Origin: Brumimicrobium glaciale | GTDB taxonomy: Bacteria; Bacteroidota; Bacteroidia; Flavobacteriales_D; Crocinitomicaceae | DNA: 64,000 bases | Reading direction: 5' to 3' | NCBI RefSeq assembly: GCF_004152935.1 | Contig: NZ_SETE01000005.1 | Location: 62,001 to 126,000, forward strand | Shown: positions 54,601-63,671 of the stretch, in pieces | Layout of the letters: each line of letters starts with the position of its first letter | Position numbering within the stretch: the first letter of the stretch is position 1 | The notes under the pieces: generated by a model | Databases searched by the model: none | What the model was told of the DNA's origin: nothing | Seen by the model: the letters and a program-made list of their open reading frames with translations, nothing else | Translations under genes and position numbers: made by a program

Positions 54601-56741
54601 TTGGTGGAATTATTGATTCTACATCATTTTCATTATTGAGTGAAGTTTCTGATGGAGTAACTTGCCCAGAAACAATCACCAGAACTTATCAAATTGCAGA
54701 TACTTGTGGAGTGACACTTTCATGTACGCAATCGATTGTGATTAGTGAAATTATTCTTCCAACAGGAACTGCGCCGAATGACACAACAGTTCAATGTATT
54801 GGTGATGTTCCAGTTGTAGATATTTTGTCAATAACTGACGAAGCCGATAATTGTTTAGCTATTCCAATTGTGACGCACGTAAGCGATGTTTCAGATGGGA
54901 ATACTTGTCCAGAAATCATCACAAGAACTTACAACATTGAAGACAAATGTGGAAACAATATTGATGTGGTGCAAACGATTACAATTGATGATGATATTCT
55001 GCCAACAGCGAGTAATCCTGATACGATATTTGTAGATTGTTTGGCTGATGTTCCGCTTCCAGATGTTACCGTGGTAACAGACGAAGCCGACAATTGTACA
55101 GTAAATCCAATGGTCGCTTTTGTTTCAGATAACTCAAATGGAAATACTTGTAATGGCGAAGAAATCACCCGAATTTACAGCATTGCGGATGATTGTGGAA
55201 ATACGATAAATGTTTCACAAATTATAAAAATCGAGTTGTTTGATCCTGTTTTTACCGTTTCAAGCACAAATCCTACAACTTGTCAGGGAAACGAAGGAAC
55301 AATTACATTTTCTGGATTAATTCCATCTTCAAATTACGAATTGAATTATAATGGAGGAGTTCCAACTCCCATTACGACAGATGCAATTGGAGAATACACA
55401 ATCACAGGATTAGTTGAAGGAAATTATTCAGGTTTTACTATTACCGAAGGAACATGTCTGACTTGCAGCACAACAGAAAATGTTACGATGACACTAACCG
55501 ACCCGCTTCCACCATTTGTAAACGTAGGAACTGACATCGAAGCTTGTGAAAATGACATTATCACGCTCACCGCTTTCAATCCAGAAATTGCAAATATTTC
55601 ATGGAATAATGGCGTAGTGGATGGAGTTGGTTTTGTTTCTCCGGTTGGAATTTCGACATACACTGTAACTGCTGAAAGAGTCAATTGTTTTTCAACGGAT
55701 GATGTTCAAGTAACAATAAATCCACTTCCAATTGTGAATGCAGGAAATGATTATGCAGTTTGCGATGGCGATGAAACAACACTTTCTGGAAGCGGAGCAG
55801 ATACTTATTTTTGGGATAATGGAGTGATTGATAATGTTCCATTTACTCCAAGTTTAGGACTCGTAACTTACACTGTTGTTGGAACATCTGTTTTTGGATG
55901 TGTGAACACAGGTCAAGTCGACGTTGAAGTAATTATTTCTCCAGATATTTCATTTACTGCAAATAGAACAATTGGCTGTGCACCGCAAGAAATCAACTTG
56001 TTTAGTACTTCGCCTGGGATTGGAAATCAATGTGTTTATACCATAAATGGTGCAGAACAGTTTACAGGATGCAACGTAAATCCTATTTTCACAGAAGCGG
56101 GATGTTTTGATGTTAATCTCCAAGTCGAATTAACAAATGGTTGTACCGATGATTTAACGATTACGGATTACATCTGCATAGACTATTATCCAATTGCTGA
56201 TTTCACAGTAAATCCAGAAGAATTGACAAACATTTACAATAATGCAGACTTCACAAATGAGACTATAGGAGCAACAGATTATGAATGGAATTTCGGAGAT
56301 GGAGATTTCAGTAATGCAATAAATCCAACCCATGAATATTCAGTGGATGAGATTAGCAGAAAATTCATTTTTGATGTGGAATTAGTCGCAACGAGTAATT
56401 TAGGATGTAAAGATACTTTCAATTTGGATCTTCCATTTTTCGAGGAATTAATATACTTCATTCCCAACACATTTACACCAGATGGAAATCAATACAATGA
56501 ATCATTTAAACCACAATTTACTTCTGGATTTGAACCATTAGAATACAAATTACAAATCTATAACCGTTGGGGAGAATTGATTTTTGAAAGCAATAATCCA
56601 GCTTATGGATGGGACGGATCTTACGGTTCAAGCCAGACTATTTATGCTCCTGAAGGAACTTATCTTTATAAAATATATTATAAGAAATTGAGGAATGATG
56701 AGAATTCGGAGATTGTGGGGAGCCTGAATTTACTTAGATAA
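51624..56741 (+). CDS. Giant T9SS type B surface protein (CHU_C), copy 2
   Basis: A 1705-residue paralogue of the protein at 44566-49662. Order of parts is the same: signal peptide (MKKSKNIVLWALLFSLI, ending FSQ), beta-rich domain, Ig/HYR-like repeats, PKD-like domain (YEWNFGDGDFSNAINPTHEY) and CHU_C domain (YFIPNTFTPDGNQYNESF). Long stretches are almost identical to copy 1, for example INDPTAAIINAGPDQQYCEG; others have diverged. It uses the internal ATG at 51624 because the signal peptide starts there and the promoter lies just upstream. It is probably a surface-exposed paralogue with altered binding. Confidence 0.9.
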   Translation: MKKSKNIVLWALLFSLIISNNLFSQFTTPLTLYKQFNGQYDYTVIGNTHNVLDNWQTPNPPCQLLTNSSATLNLTTNQSIEAAYLIWSGVKDGVGTTVTLNGNLQTPDIINTTNVSGPSSNPRLYFSAVKDITTYAQITGNGLYNISNFDLNPFLPSYCSNAIYYSGWNIVVVYSETSLPSVQLNIYDGLETLGLSPVTPISFSINNLNVTNTNNATMTCLSWNGSANKFLGEWITINGDTLSNIQSPANNPFNSTDSFSGSNTSWNRDVDKFDISNSINIGDISATIGARSNRFRFISNIITSIPSELPDATVTFNTITGQELCENQTLAIDFTVLNVNSNDTLPQGTPISIYANNTIFLGTFLTPSEIFIGDSLAMSTSVTIPANVTSPFTLSVIANQDATQLGVIPESNFLNNSADTTLNLITVTVPIFDSIQPVCQGTNLVLPTTSNNSISGTWAPAFNSQATTTYTFSPSSLFCADTVQLTVQIVPEIVPTFNLPDSICINDALVLPTVSNNGVAGSWSPAFDNQNTTTYTFSSDSSGVSAGCPVNFQQLIEVISQTIPSFSFTDSLCPSAVFTLPTNSDNGILGTWSPAFDNQTTTNYTFTPNFSNLSNACAASKAETITIIDIVDPTGTAPANLTLQCVGSVPLPDVNSITDEADNCTSIPTVTFVSDVSDGNTCPEIITRTYNIADDNGNDIDVIQTITINDNTAPTASNISTTVQCLTDVPIDDIAVVTDEADNCTANPIVAFVSESTNGNSCNGEIITRIYSVTDDCGNSINVTHTILVDSYTPNFTVSGQGTNSCNGTDGEITLSGLSPNTNYEMSFDGGTTNPITTNATGDYVITGLPAGSYTNYTVSDADCPTCTSTENVSININDPTAAIINAGPDQQYCEGETIILNAINPENANITWNNGITDGLGFIQPVGTTFYTITAERVNCFSSDQMSITVSPAITDITCPGDLTASCDISEQAPYSDFSAFIAAGGSATIPVGGIIDSTSFSLLSEVSDGVTCPETITRTYQIADTCGVTLSCTQSIVISEIILPTGTAPNDTTVQCIGDVPVVDILSITDEADNCLAIPIVTHVSDVSDGNTCPEIITRTYNIEDKCGNNIDVVQTITIDDDILPTASNPDTIFVDCLADVPLPDVTVVTDEADNCTVNPMVAFVSDNSNGNTCNGEEITRIYSIADDCGNTINVSQIIKIELFDPVFTVSSTNPTTCQGNEGTITFSGLIPSSNYELNYNGGVPTPITTDAIGEYTITGLVEGNYSGFTITEGTCLTCSTTENVTMTLTDPLPPFVNVGTDIEACENDIITLTAFNPEIANISWNNGVVDGVGFVSPVGISTYTVTAERVNCFSTDDVQVTINPLPIVNAGNDYAVCDGDETTLSGSGADTYFWDNGVIDNVPFTPSLGLVTYTVVGTSVFGCVNTGQVDVEVIISPDISFTANRTIGCAPQEINLFSTSPGIGNQCVYTINGAEQFTGCNVNPIFTEAGCFDVNLQVELTNGCTDDLTITDYICIDYYPIADFTVNPEELTNIYNNADFTNETIGATDYEWNFGDGDFSNAINPTHEYSVDEISRKFIFDVELVATSNLGCKDTFNLDLPFFEELIYFIPNTFTPDGNQYNESFKPQFTSGFEPLEYKLQIYNRWGELIFESNNPAYGWDGSYGSSQTIYAPEGTYLYKIYYKKLRNDENSEIVGSLNLLR

Positions 56742-57130
56742 TTACAAAAAACATTGTACGAAGATACAATGTTAGGACGATTTGTAAATCGTCCTTTCCA
56801 TTATCAAAACATTATGTGATTTGAAAATTCAATGATTCAAAAATTCAAATGAAAAAACATTGTGCGAAGATACAATGTAGGGACGATTTGTAAATCGTCC
56901 TTTCCATTATCAAAACATTATGTGATTTGAAAATTCAATGATTCAATTATCCAAATGAAAAAACATTGTACGAAGATACAATGTAGGGACGATTTGTAAA
57001 TCGTCCTTTCCATTATCAAAACATTATGTGATTTGATAATTCAATGATTCAAAAATCTAATTGAAAAAAAAATTACAATAAAAAGGACGATTTGCAAATC
57101 GTCCTTTTCATTATCAAAACATTATGTGAT
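56740..57130 (+). repeat. Tandem 106-bp hairpin repeats
   Basis: Four copies of a unit containing a near-perfect hairpin, with the GGACGATTTGTAAATCGTCC core starting near 56775, 56881 and 56987 (spacing 106 and 106 bp) and a fourth variant near 57085 (98 bp). Each core is followed by TTTCCATTATCAAAACATTA, then TGTGATTTG, AATTCAATGATTC and an ACATTGTACGAAGATACAATG inverted pair. They lie between the giant gene and cphB. The first hairpin could act as a bidirectional terminator. Confidence 0.85.
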
Positions 57131-57155
57131 TTAAAAAAATCATTGAAAATACCAT

Positions 57156-58028
57156 CTACACAAACTCAGCATTCATTGGCAAGACCTTAATTGTTCTTGT
57201 TTCAATTTCGAATTTATCACCATTTGATAAAACATGCGTTAACATATTAACCACTGTCATTGGCGTTCCAAATTCTAGAATATGCTGGTAATTATGAGTT
57301 GCTTCTCTTGTATCAAAAACAATAACCATTCCTGATCCAATCACTTGAAATTCTTTTTCATTTGTAATAATTAAACCAGTATCTTCTGCCAAACCAACTC
57401 CAATCAAGTCAGGATGTTTAGCAACAGCTTCTGTTAGTCTACCAAATCTACCACGGCGAATAAAGTGTGAATCTATAATAAGTTGAGAAATGAATCCCAT
57501 TCCTTTCCCCATGTCCACAACTCCTTTTCTGAAAGAATCTTTATTTGTCCCTCCTGCAATCATTTGGTGCGACATACACATCGCTCCAGCACTTGTTCCT
57601 GCAATTACAAAAGGTTCGTTTCTATATTTATCGAGCATCAAACGGTGCATTGAAGTCCCCAACATCTTTTTAGTGATATTGGATTGATTTCCACCCGAAA
57701 ACATAACTGCATTTGCTGTTCTAATTAACTCAATGTTTTCAGGAATCTCTGAGTCGCTGCGTTCTAAAATTTGTAGGATATGTATATTTGTACATCCCAA
57801 TTTCTTAAAAGCATCTTTATAATTTTCTGCTATTTCTTCAGGAATACTAGATGCAGCTGGGATTACAACAATCTTAGCATCTAATCCCCCGGCTTGTTTT
57901 ACAACATGATAAAGAATTCCGTCGCCTACAAAATCAAAACTGTATGCATCTTCTTTTCCATTTCTGTTGCCTTTGTCCTCATTTCCACCAATTGGAATTA
58001 GAATCCCTTTAACACTACTATTATTCAT
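57156..58028 (-). CDS. cphB: Cyanophycinase
   Basis: A 290-residue serine peptidase of family S51-like cyanophycinases. The opening KGILIPIGGNEDKG, the catalytic Ser146 in GTSAGAM, and FSGGNQSNI at 110-118 match the family. It has no signal peptide, so it acts in the cytoplasm and releases beta-Asp-Arg dipeptides from cyanophycin granules. It is divergent from cphA with 112 bp between their starts. The 290 residues are close to the usual length. Confidence 0.95.
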   Translation of the reverse strand: MNNSSVKGILIPIGGNEDKGNRNGKEDAYSFDFVGDGILYHVVKQAGGLDAKIVVIPAASSIPEEIAENYKDAFKKLGCTNIHILQILERSDSEIPENIELIRTANAVMFSGGNQSNITKKMLGTSMHRLMLDKYRNEPFVIAGTSAGAMCMSHQMIAGGTNKDSFRKGVVDMGKGMGFISQLIIDSHFIRRGRFGRLTEAVAKHPDLIGVGLAEDTGLIITNEKEFQVIGSGMVIVFDTREATHNYQHILEFGTPMTVVNMLTHVLSNGDKFEIETRTIKVLPMNAEFV

Positions 58029-58140
58029 TCAGGTATTAATTTTATATAAAACGACGAAAATAGATGTATTTATTGAATCAAAATCATATATTTAAGAATT
58101 ACTTGAAGAAATCATCAAAAAACTTAAAATTTTACATCTT

Positions 58141-60777
58141 ATGAAAATACGCAGTATCAATGCCATGAGAGGTCCAAATTACTGGTCAATTCGTCGTCAT
58201 AAATTAATTGTAATGGTTTTAGACCTACAAGAAATGGAACAATTACCCACGAACAAAGTAGACGGTTTTCGTGAGCGATTGGAAAAGATGTTTCCTGATA
58301 TGTATGGTCACCGATGTTCGGTTGGAACACCAGGAGGATTCTTTCAGCGGGTAGATGAAGGAACTTGGATGGGGCACGTTATAGAACATATCGCTCTTGA
58401 AATTCAAACCCTTGCTGGAATGGATGTCGGATTTGGTAGAACTCGTGGGTATGGTGAAGAAGGCGTTTATAATGTTGTATTTAATTATATGGAAGAAGAA
58501 GTTGGACGTTTTGCTGCTGAAAGTTCAGTGGCAATTTGTGAAGCTTTAATAAGTGGTGCAGATTATGATTTAGGAGCAGATATTCAGAAAATGCGTGAAT
58601 TACGCGAATCTGTTCGACTTGGACCAAGCACAGGTTCAATAATTGAAGAAGCTGAAGCAAGAAATATTCCTTGGATAAGATTGAATAAATATTCACTTTG
58701 CCAATTGGGTTACGGGGCAAATCAAAAACGTATTCAAGCGACAGTTACTAGCGAAACAAGCAGCATTGGTGTTGAATTGGCTTGCGATAAGGAAGACACA
58801 AAATACATATTAGAACAAGCTGAAGTTCCAGTTCCAAGGGGAGAAATCATCCGAAATGAATCTAGCTTAAAAGATGCATGTGATTATGTGAGATTTCCAC
58901 TTGTTATTAAGCCTATTGATGGAAATCATGGAAGAGGAATTACTGTTAACATACAAAATTATGAAGATGCTGTTGTGGCTTTCAATGCTGCAAAAGAAGT
59001 TTCAAGATCTGTTATTGTTGAGAAATTCGTTGTGGGGGAAGATTACAGATTATTAGTAATTAATAATGTATTGGTAGCTGCAGCAAAAAGAACTCCAGCG
59101 CATGTTATTGGTGACGGCGAACACAATGTTCAACAACTTATTGATAAAGTAAATGCAGATCCTTTACGTGGATACGGACATGAAAACGTGTTGACAAGAA
59201 TAACAATAAACGAACTTACACAAACCATTATAAAAGCAGCTGGCTATACTTTAGAAAGTGTTCTTCCCAAAGATGAAAGACTTATCTTAAAAGACACAGC
59301 AAACCTTTCTACGGGAGGAACTTCAGAAGATGTTACAGATATCGTTCACCCTGCGAATATTTCAATGGTAGAACGTATTTCCAAAATTATTGATTTAGAT
59401 ATTTGTGGAGTTGACATTATGACAACCGATATTTCTCAACCTTTGGATGAAACTGGCGGAGCTGTTCTTGAAGTTAATGCAGGTCCTGGATTCAGAATGC
59501 ACCTTGCTCCTTCTAAAGGATTGGCGAGAAATGTAGCTGCTCCAGTAATTGACAAATTATTTCCACAAGGTACAACAGGTAGAATTCCAATTATTGCAAT
59601 TACAGGAACAAACGGTAAAACAACAACAACTCGTTTAATTGCGCACATTGCTAAATTGAACGGAAAACGAGTTGGATATACTACCAGTGATGGAGTTTAC
59701 ATTCAAAATCGTTTATTAATGACGGGGGATTGCACAGGTCCTTCAAGTGCAGAATTTGTATTGAAAGATCCAACTGTAAACTTCGCTGTTTTAGAATGTG
59801 CCCGAGGTGGATTATTGCGTGCAGGTCTTGGATTTAAAAAATGTGATATCGGAATTGTAACGAACGTTGCAGCTGATCACCTTGGTTTAAAAGGAATTCA
59901 TACTATAGAGCAATTAGCGAAAGTGAAAGGAGTAATTCCAGAAACTGTATTGCCATCAGGATATGCGATTTTGAACGCTGATGATCCTTTGGTTTATGAA
60001 ATGCGCAAGAACATAACTTGTAATTTGGCTTTATTCTCAATGGATGAAAATAACAGTCATATTCAAGCGCTTCAGAAACGTGGTGGAATAACTGCGATTT
60101 ATGAAAATGGATATGTTACGCTTTGCAGAGGTCAATGGAAAATGCGTATCATGAAAGCAGAACATATTCCGCTTACTTATGGTGGAAAAGCTGAGTTTAT
60201 GATTAAGAATGTTTTACCAGCTGTTTTGGCTGCAAATATTCAAGGAATTAGCATTGAAGACACAAGAGCAGCTTTGGAAACGTTTATTCCTTCGCCAACT
60301 CAAACGCCAGGAAGATTGAATGTTTTTGAATTTAATAAATTCACTGTGCTTCTAGATTACGCTCACAATCCAGCAGGAATGAGAGCATTGAAACAATTCG
60401 TTGATTCATTTGATTCTACAGAAAAAGTAGGAATTATTTCAGGAATTGGAGACAGACGTTTAGAAGACAATAGAGAAATAGGAAGCGTTGCTGCCACAAT
60501 GTTTGATAAAATTATCATCCGACAAGACAAGCATTTACGTGGTAAAACTGAGGAACAAATCATTGCGATGGTTCTTGAGGGAATTAACCAAGAAAATTCG
60601 AGTATGGAAACCACAATAATTCCATCAGAGAGAGATGCTATAATTCACGCAGTAGAAAATGCTAAGCCAGGTTCTTTAATCGTAATTAGCAGTGATGTTA
60701 TTCCTGAAGCACTTGAATTAGTTGCGAAATTGAAAGATCAAGAATCTCAAGAGAATGCTAGAACTTTTCAAAAATAG
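58141..60777 (+). CDS. cphA: Cyanophycin synthetase
   Basis: An 878-residue bifunctional ligase with the usual length (about 870-880). The N-terminal domain starts MKIRSINAMRGPNYWS. The ATP-grasp domain is at about 220-470 with KPIDGNHGRGITVN; it adds aspartate to the backbone. The C-terminal Mur-ligase-like domain starts near residue 490 with P-loop GTNGKTTTTR and contains DYAHNPAGMRAL; it adds arginine to the beta-carboxyl. The product is cyanophycin, an Asp-Arg polymer that stores nitrogen. cphB is divergent on the other strand. The gene is followed by a terminator at 60805. Confidence 0.97.
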   Translation: MKIRSINAMRGPNYWSIRRHKLIVMVLDLQEMEQLPTNKVDGFRERLEKMFPDMYGHRCSVGTPGGFFQRVDEGTWMGHVIEHIALEIQTLAGMDVGFGRTRGYGEEGVYNVVFNYMEEEVGRFAAESSVAICEALISGADYDLGADIQKMRELRESVRLGPSTGSIIEEAEARNIPWIRLNKYSLCQLGYGANQKRIQATVTSETSSIGVELACDKEDTKYILEQAEVPVPRGEIIRNESSLKDACDYVRFPLVIKPIDGNHGRGITVNIQNYEDAVVAFNAAKEVSRSVIVEKFVVGEDYRLLVINNVLVAAAKRTPAHVIGDGEHNVQQLIDKVNADPLRGYGHENVLTRITINELTQTIIKAAGYTLESVLPKDERLILKDTANLSTGGTSEDVTDIVHPANISMVERISKIIDLDICGVDIMTTDISQPLDETGGAVLEVNAGPGFRMHLAPSKGLARNVAAPVIDKLFPQGTTGRIPIIAITGTNGKTTTTRLIAHIAKLNGKRVGYTTSDGVYIQNRLLMTGDCTGPSSAEFVLKDPTVNFAVLECARGGLLRAGLGFKKCDIGIVTNVAADHLGLKGIHTIEQLAKVKGVIPETVLPSGYAILNADDPLVYEMRKNITCNLALFSMDENNSHIQALQKRGGITAIYENGYVTLCRGQWKMRIMKAEHIPLTYGGKAEFMIKNVLPAVLAANIQGISIEDTRAALETFIPSPTQTPGRLNVFEFNKFTVLLDYAHNPAGMRALKQFVDSFDSTEKVGIISGIGDRRLEDNREIGSVAATMFDKIIIRQDKHLRGKTEEQIIAMVLEGINQENSSMETTIIPSERDAIIHAVENAKPGSLIVISSDVIPEALELVAKLKDQESQENARTFQK

Positions 60778-60804
60778 TATTAAGTAATTGATAAAATTTT
60801 AAGC

Positions 60805-60838
60805 AACGGCAATACTTCTATAGTGTTGCCGTTTTTGA
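60805..60838 (+). terminator. Terminator of cphA
   Basis: A 12-bp stem with one wobble pair (AACGGCAATACT with AGTGTTGCCGTT) is followed by TTTTT. It lies 28 bp after the cphA stop codon. Confidence 0.85.
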
Positions 60839-60988
60839 TTTCAAACTTTGATCGTTTAAATAGAACTCTGGACATACTCTAATAAAACCCGCTGCATTTA
60901 TATTAGATGTTAAATCATCTTCAAAATATTGAGTTCGTGATTTTAAATAGTAATTTGCTGATTATTAAATACAACCAAATAGATAAAG

Positions 60989-61402
60989 ATGAAACAATTT
61001 CTAACATTATTTATAGCATCGACTTTATTATTCACTATTTCTGTAGGATGCAAAAAAATCTCTACACCAAACGATGAGTCTCGGAAACTGTTTGGCTCAT
61101 GGAACTATCATAGCAATTCAGGTGGATTTACCGGAGCTGGCGGAAGCACAAAATATTGCACTGGAAGTTGGATAGAATTTACCGAAAAAGGTTTTTTCAG
61201 AGTTTATGAAGAATTCAAAGAGAAAAAGAAAACACAAGTGAGATATAAAATAGAAATGAAAGAATCTATTCACTCCGCTGATAAAAGGTCCGCCATCGTA
61301 TACAAAAATGGAAGTTATGATACCTATCAAATTGAAGACAATAAACTTTACATAAGTGATGATAATTACGACGGGTTCTTATATGTTTTTACTCGGAAAT
61401 AA
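60989..61402 (+). CDS. Small lipoprotein, lipocalin-like
   Basis: A 137-residue lipoprotein with hydrophobic core LTLFIASTLLFTISVG ending in Gly-Cys at about residues 20-21. The mature part begins LFGSWNYHSNSGGFTGAGGS and consists of strands (WIEFTEKGFFRVYEEF, RYKIEMK, YQIEDNKLYISDDNYD) that suggest a small lipocalin-like beta-barrel. No ligand is known. It is a common type of Bacteroidota surface lipoprotein. Confidence 0.7.
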   Translation: MKQFLTLFIASTLLFTISVGCKKISTPNDESRKLFGSWNYHSNSGGFTGAGGSTKYCTGSWIEFTEKGFFRVYEEFKEKKKTQVRYKIEMKESIHSADKRSAIVYKNGSYDTYQIEDNKLYISDDNYDGFLYVFTRK

Positions 61403-61653
61403 GGAGTTATCAATTTTACCCCGTTGAAAATTATCGTCGGAAAAGCATTTCATTTAACAGTAATTTCCATAAATCTCAAAACACATCCTAACTCACTTAA
61501 TTCAAAGGAATTACCTCAAAGAAAGATCGTCAGAATGAATTAATATAAATTCTAATTGACAACATTTGAAAAGTTCGATTTTAAATGTAATTTTATGATT
61601 GATATAAAGCAGAAAACGCTACTAATTCATTGCTTTGATATCTTAATACAGAT

Positions 61654-63489
61654 ATGAGATATACACTACTATTTACATTCGTCTTTTTTTTAAACATAGG
61701 TAATACCCAAACAGGACCAGGAGGAGTTGGTTCAAATGACGGAAATTCTAATCTTGTTTTATGGTTAAACGCAAATACTGTAACCGGTACAAACGGCTCA
61801 ACCATAACTTCATGGAATGACCAATCAGGGTATGGAAATGATTTTTCTAGTCCCAATGGTGCTCTATTTAATACATCAGCAATTAATGGATATCCTGCTT
61901 TTAAATTTGATGGGAGTTCTCTTTACTTCGAAAGAGCCTTTACAAGTAAGTTGAATCCTATCAATTATTCAATATTCTCTGCTTCAAATCCAACTTCGAG
62001 TGGTGCATACAAAACAATCGTATCCAATAGAGATGATCCATCAGATGCTAGTCAAAGAACTGGGTTTATGTTATATTGCAGACCATCCTCTAACATTTGG
62101 TCCTTCTGGACTGGTCAATTTGGCACATTTTGGAATACAATTAATGCATTTACAGTAACCGTTGGAAATTGGGCGGATCAACAAATTCATTATGACCATA
62201 ACTCCACTATTAAGAAAAGACTATTTATCAATAATAGCTTAGAAGCTAGTTCATCTAGTAATTCGAATGTCAATACAAAAAAACCATACAGAGTTGGAGC
62301 TGGTAGAAATGAAAGTACTCCTAGTTTTTTCTTTAATGGTGAAATTGGAGAAATAATAATGTTTGATAAAACAGTGAATAGTACTCAAAGAATAATTGTA
62401 GCAAACTATTTATCAGCAAAGTATAATTACACTTTAAGTACAAATGATATTTACGTTCATGACAATAGTCCAAATGGTGATTTTGATCATGACGTTGCCG
62501 GAATCGGAAGAGTAAATGCAGCAAACTTTCACGACGATTCTCAAGGAACTGGAATGGTGAGAATTCTAAATCCTAATAAATTAGAAGATAATGAATTTTT
62601 ATTTTGGGGACACAATAACGGGATTAGAGAAGCTGTTGAAGAAACGGATGTACCACCAACAGTTGGTGCGCGTTTTGACAGAGTTTGGCGAGTAAGTGAA
62701 GTCGACCAAAATGCCGATGCTGTGGATGTTGGAGCAATTGATATGCGATTTGACCTTACAGGCTTAGGACCGGTAACACCTTCAGATTTACGCTTATTGG
62801 TGGATATTAATAATAATGGAAATTTCAATGATGATACTCCGATTACAGGAGCCACTTCAGTTGGAGGAAATATTTACCAGTTTGCAGGAGTTACAGCTAT
62901 CGCAAATAACAGTAGATTTACATTAGGGACGATTAATGTAGCTCAAACACCACTTCCTATTGAATTAATTTATTTTGATGCAAAACCTTATCAAGATTAT
63001 AAAGTAAATTTAGATTGGCAAACTGCTTCGGAAAGAAATAATGATTATTTTACCATTGATAAATCTACAGATGGAATTCAATGGAAAAAGGTAAATAAAG
63101 TTGAAGGTGCTGGAAATTCAGCCAGCTTAATAAAATATTCTTCAATTGACGAGAGTCCATTCAAAGGAATCTCATACTATCGATTGAAGCAAACTGATTT
63201 TGATGGTAAGTTTACTTATTCTGCAACAAAAAGTGTAATTATTAAGGGACAGGAAAATTCGGAAATAGAAGTTTTTCCAAATCCTTCGGAAAGTCAACTC
63301 ACTTTAATTGGAAGTAAATTTGAGTTAGAAAATATTAGTATTTGCAATGTTCTTGGGCAAGATGTTACAAAATTTACCCTACAAAATAAATATTCTTCAA
63401 CAAAATGCACAATTGATTTATCTTTATTAAATGAAGGTATTTATTACATTAATACCAGTTCTCAAACCAAGAAAATAATTAAGCAGTAG
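61654..63489 (+). CDS. Lectin-like secreted protein with T9SS tail
   Basis: A 611-residue protein with a signal peptide ending near NTQT (residue 20). Residues about 30-250 form a LamG/concanavalin-like domain (LVLWLNANTVTG, SWNDQSGYGNDF, FNGEIGEIIMFDKTVNSTQR). From about 265 to 420 a region with DHDVAGIGRVNAANFHDD and DRVWRVSEVDQN resembles DUF8202-type extracellular domains of Bacteroidota. The end from about 540 (IEVFPNPSESQLTLIG and onward) is a type A sorting domain. Carbohydrate binding is plausible from the fold. It is monocistronic. Confidence 0.85.
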   Translation: MRYTLLFTFVFFLNIGNTQTGPGGVGSNDGNSNLVLWLNANTVTGTNGSTITSWNDQSGYGNDFSSPNGALFNTSAINGYPAFKFDGSSLYFERAFTSKLNPINYSIFSASNPTSSGAYKTIVSNRDDPSDASQRTGFMLYCRPSSNIWSFWTGQFGTFWNTINAFTVTVGNWADQQIHYDHNSTIKKRLFINNSLEASSSSNSNVNTKKPYRVGAGRNESTPSFFFNGEIGEIIMFDKTVNSTQRIIVANYLSAKYNYTLSTNDIYVHDNSPNGDFDHDVAGIGRVNAANFHDDSQGTGMVRILNPNKLEDNEFLFWGHNNGIREAVEETDVPPTVGARFDRVWRVSEVDQNADAVDVGAIDMRFDLTGLGPVTPSDLRLLVDINNNGNFNDDTPITGATSVGGNIYQFAGVTAIANNSRFTLGTINVAQTPLPIELIYFDAKPYQDYKVNLDWQTASERNNDYFTIDKSTDGIQWKKVNKVEGAGNSASLIKYSSIDESPFKGISYYRLKQTDFDGKFTYSATKSVIIKGQENSEIEVFPNPSESQLTLIGSKFELENISICNVLGQDVTKFTLQNKYSSTKCTIDLSLLNEGIYYINTSSQTKKIIKQ

Positions 63490-63671
63490 ACTAAGTTAAA
63501 AATTTAATTTCCAAAATATAAACCCATAATTACCCGCTTTTATTGCAGTTTTACTGAATTTGTCGCAGCATATGCGTCATCCGTGATCCAACATATCAAT
63601 GCCATCAGCTATTTATATACTATATCAATTAACCCAAAACCTTCTTTATTTAACAAATCCTAATTATCTTT

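Noticed and set aside
56740-57130. Possible CRISPR array
   Set aside because: The units are 106 bp apart and nearly identical along their whole length, so there are no variable spacers, and no cas genes are near.
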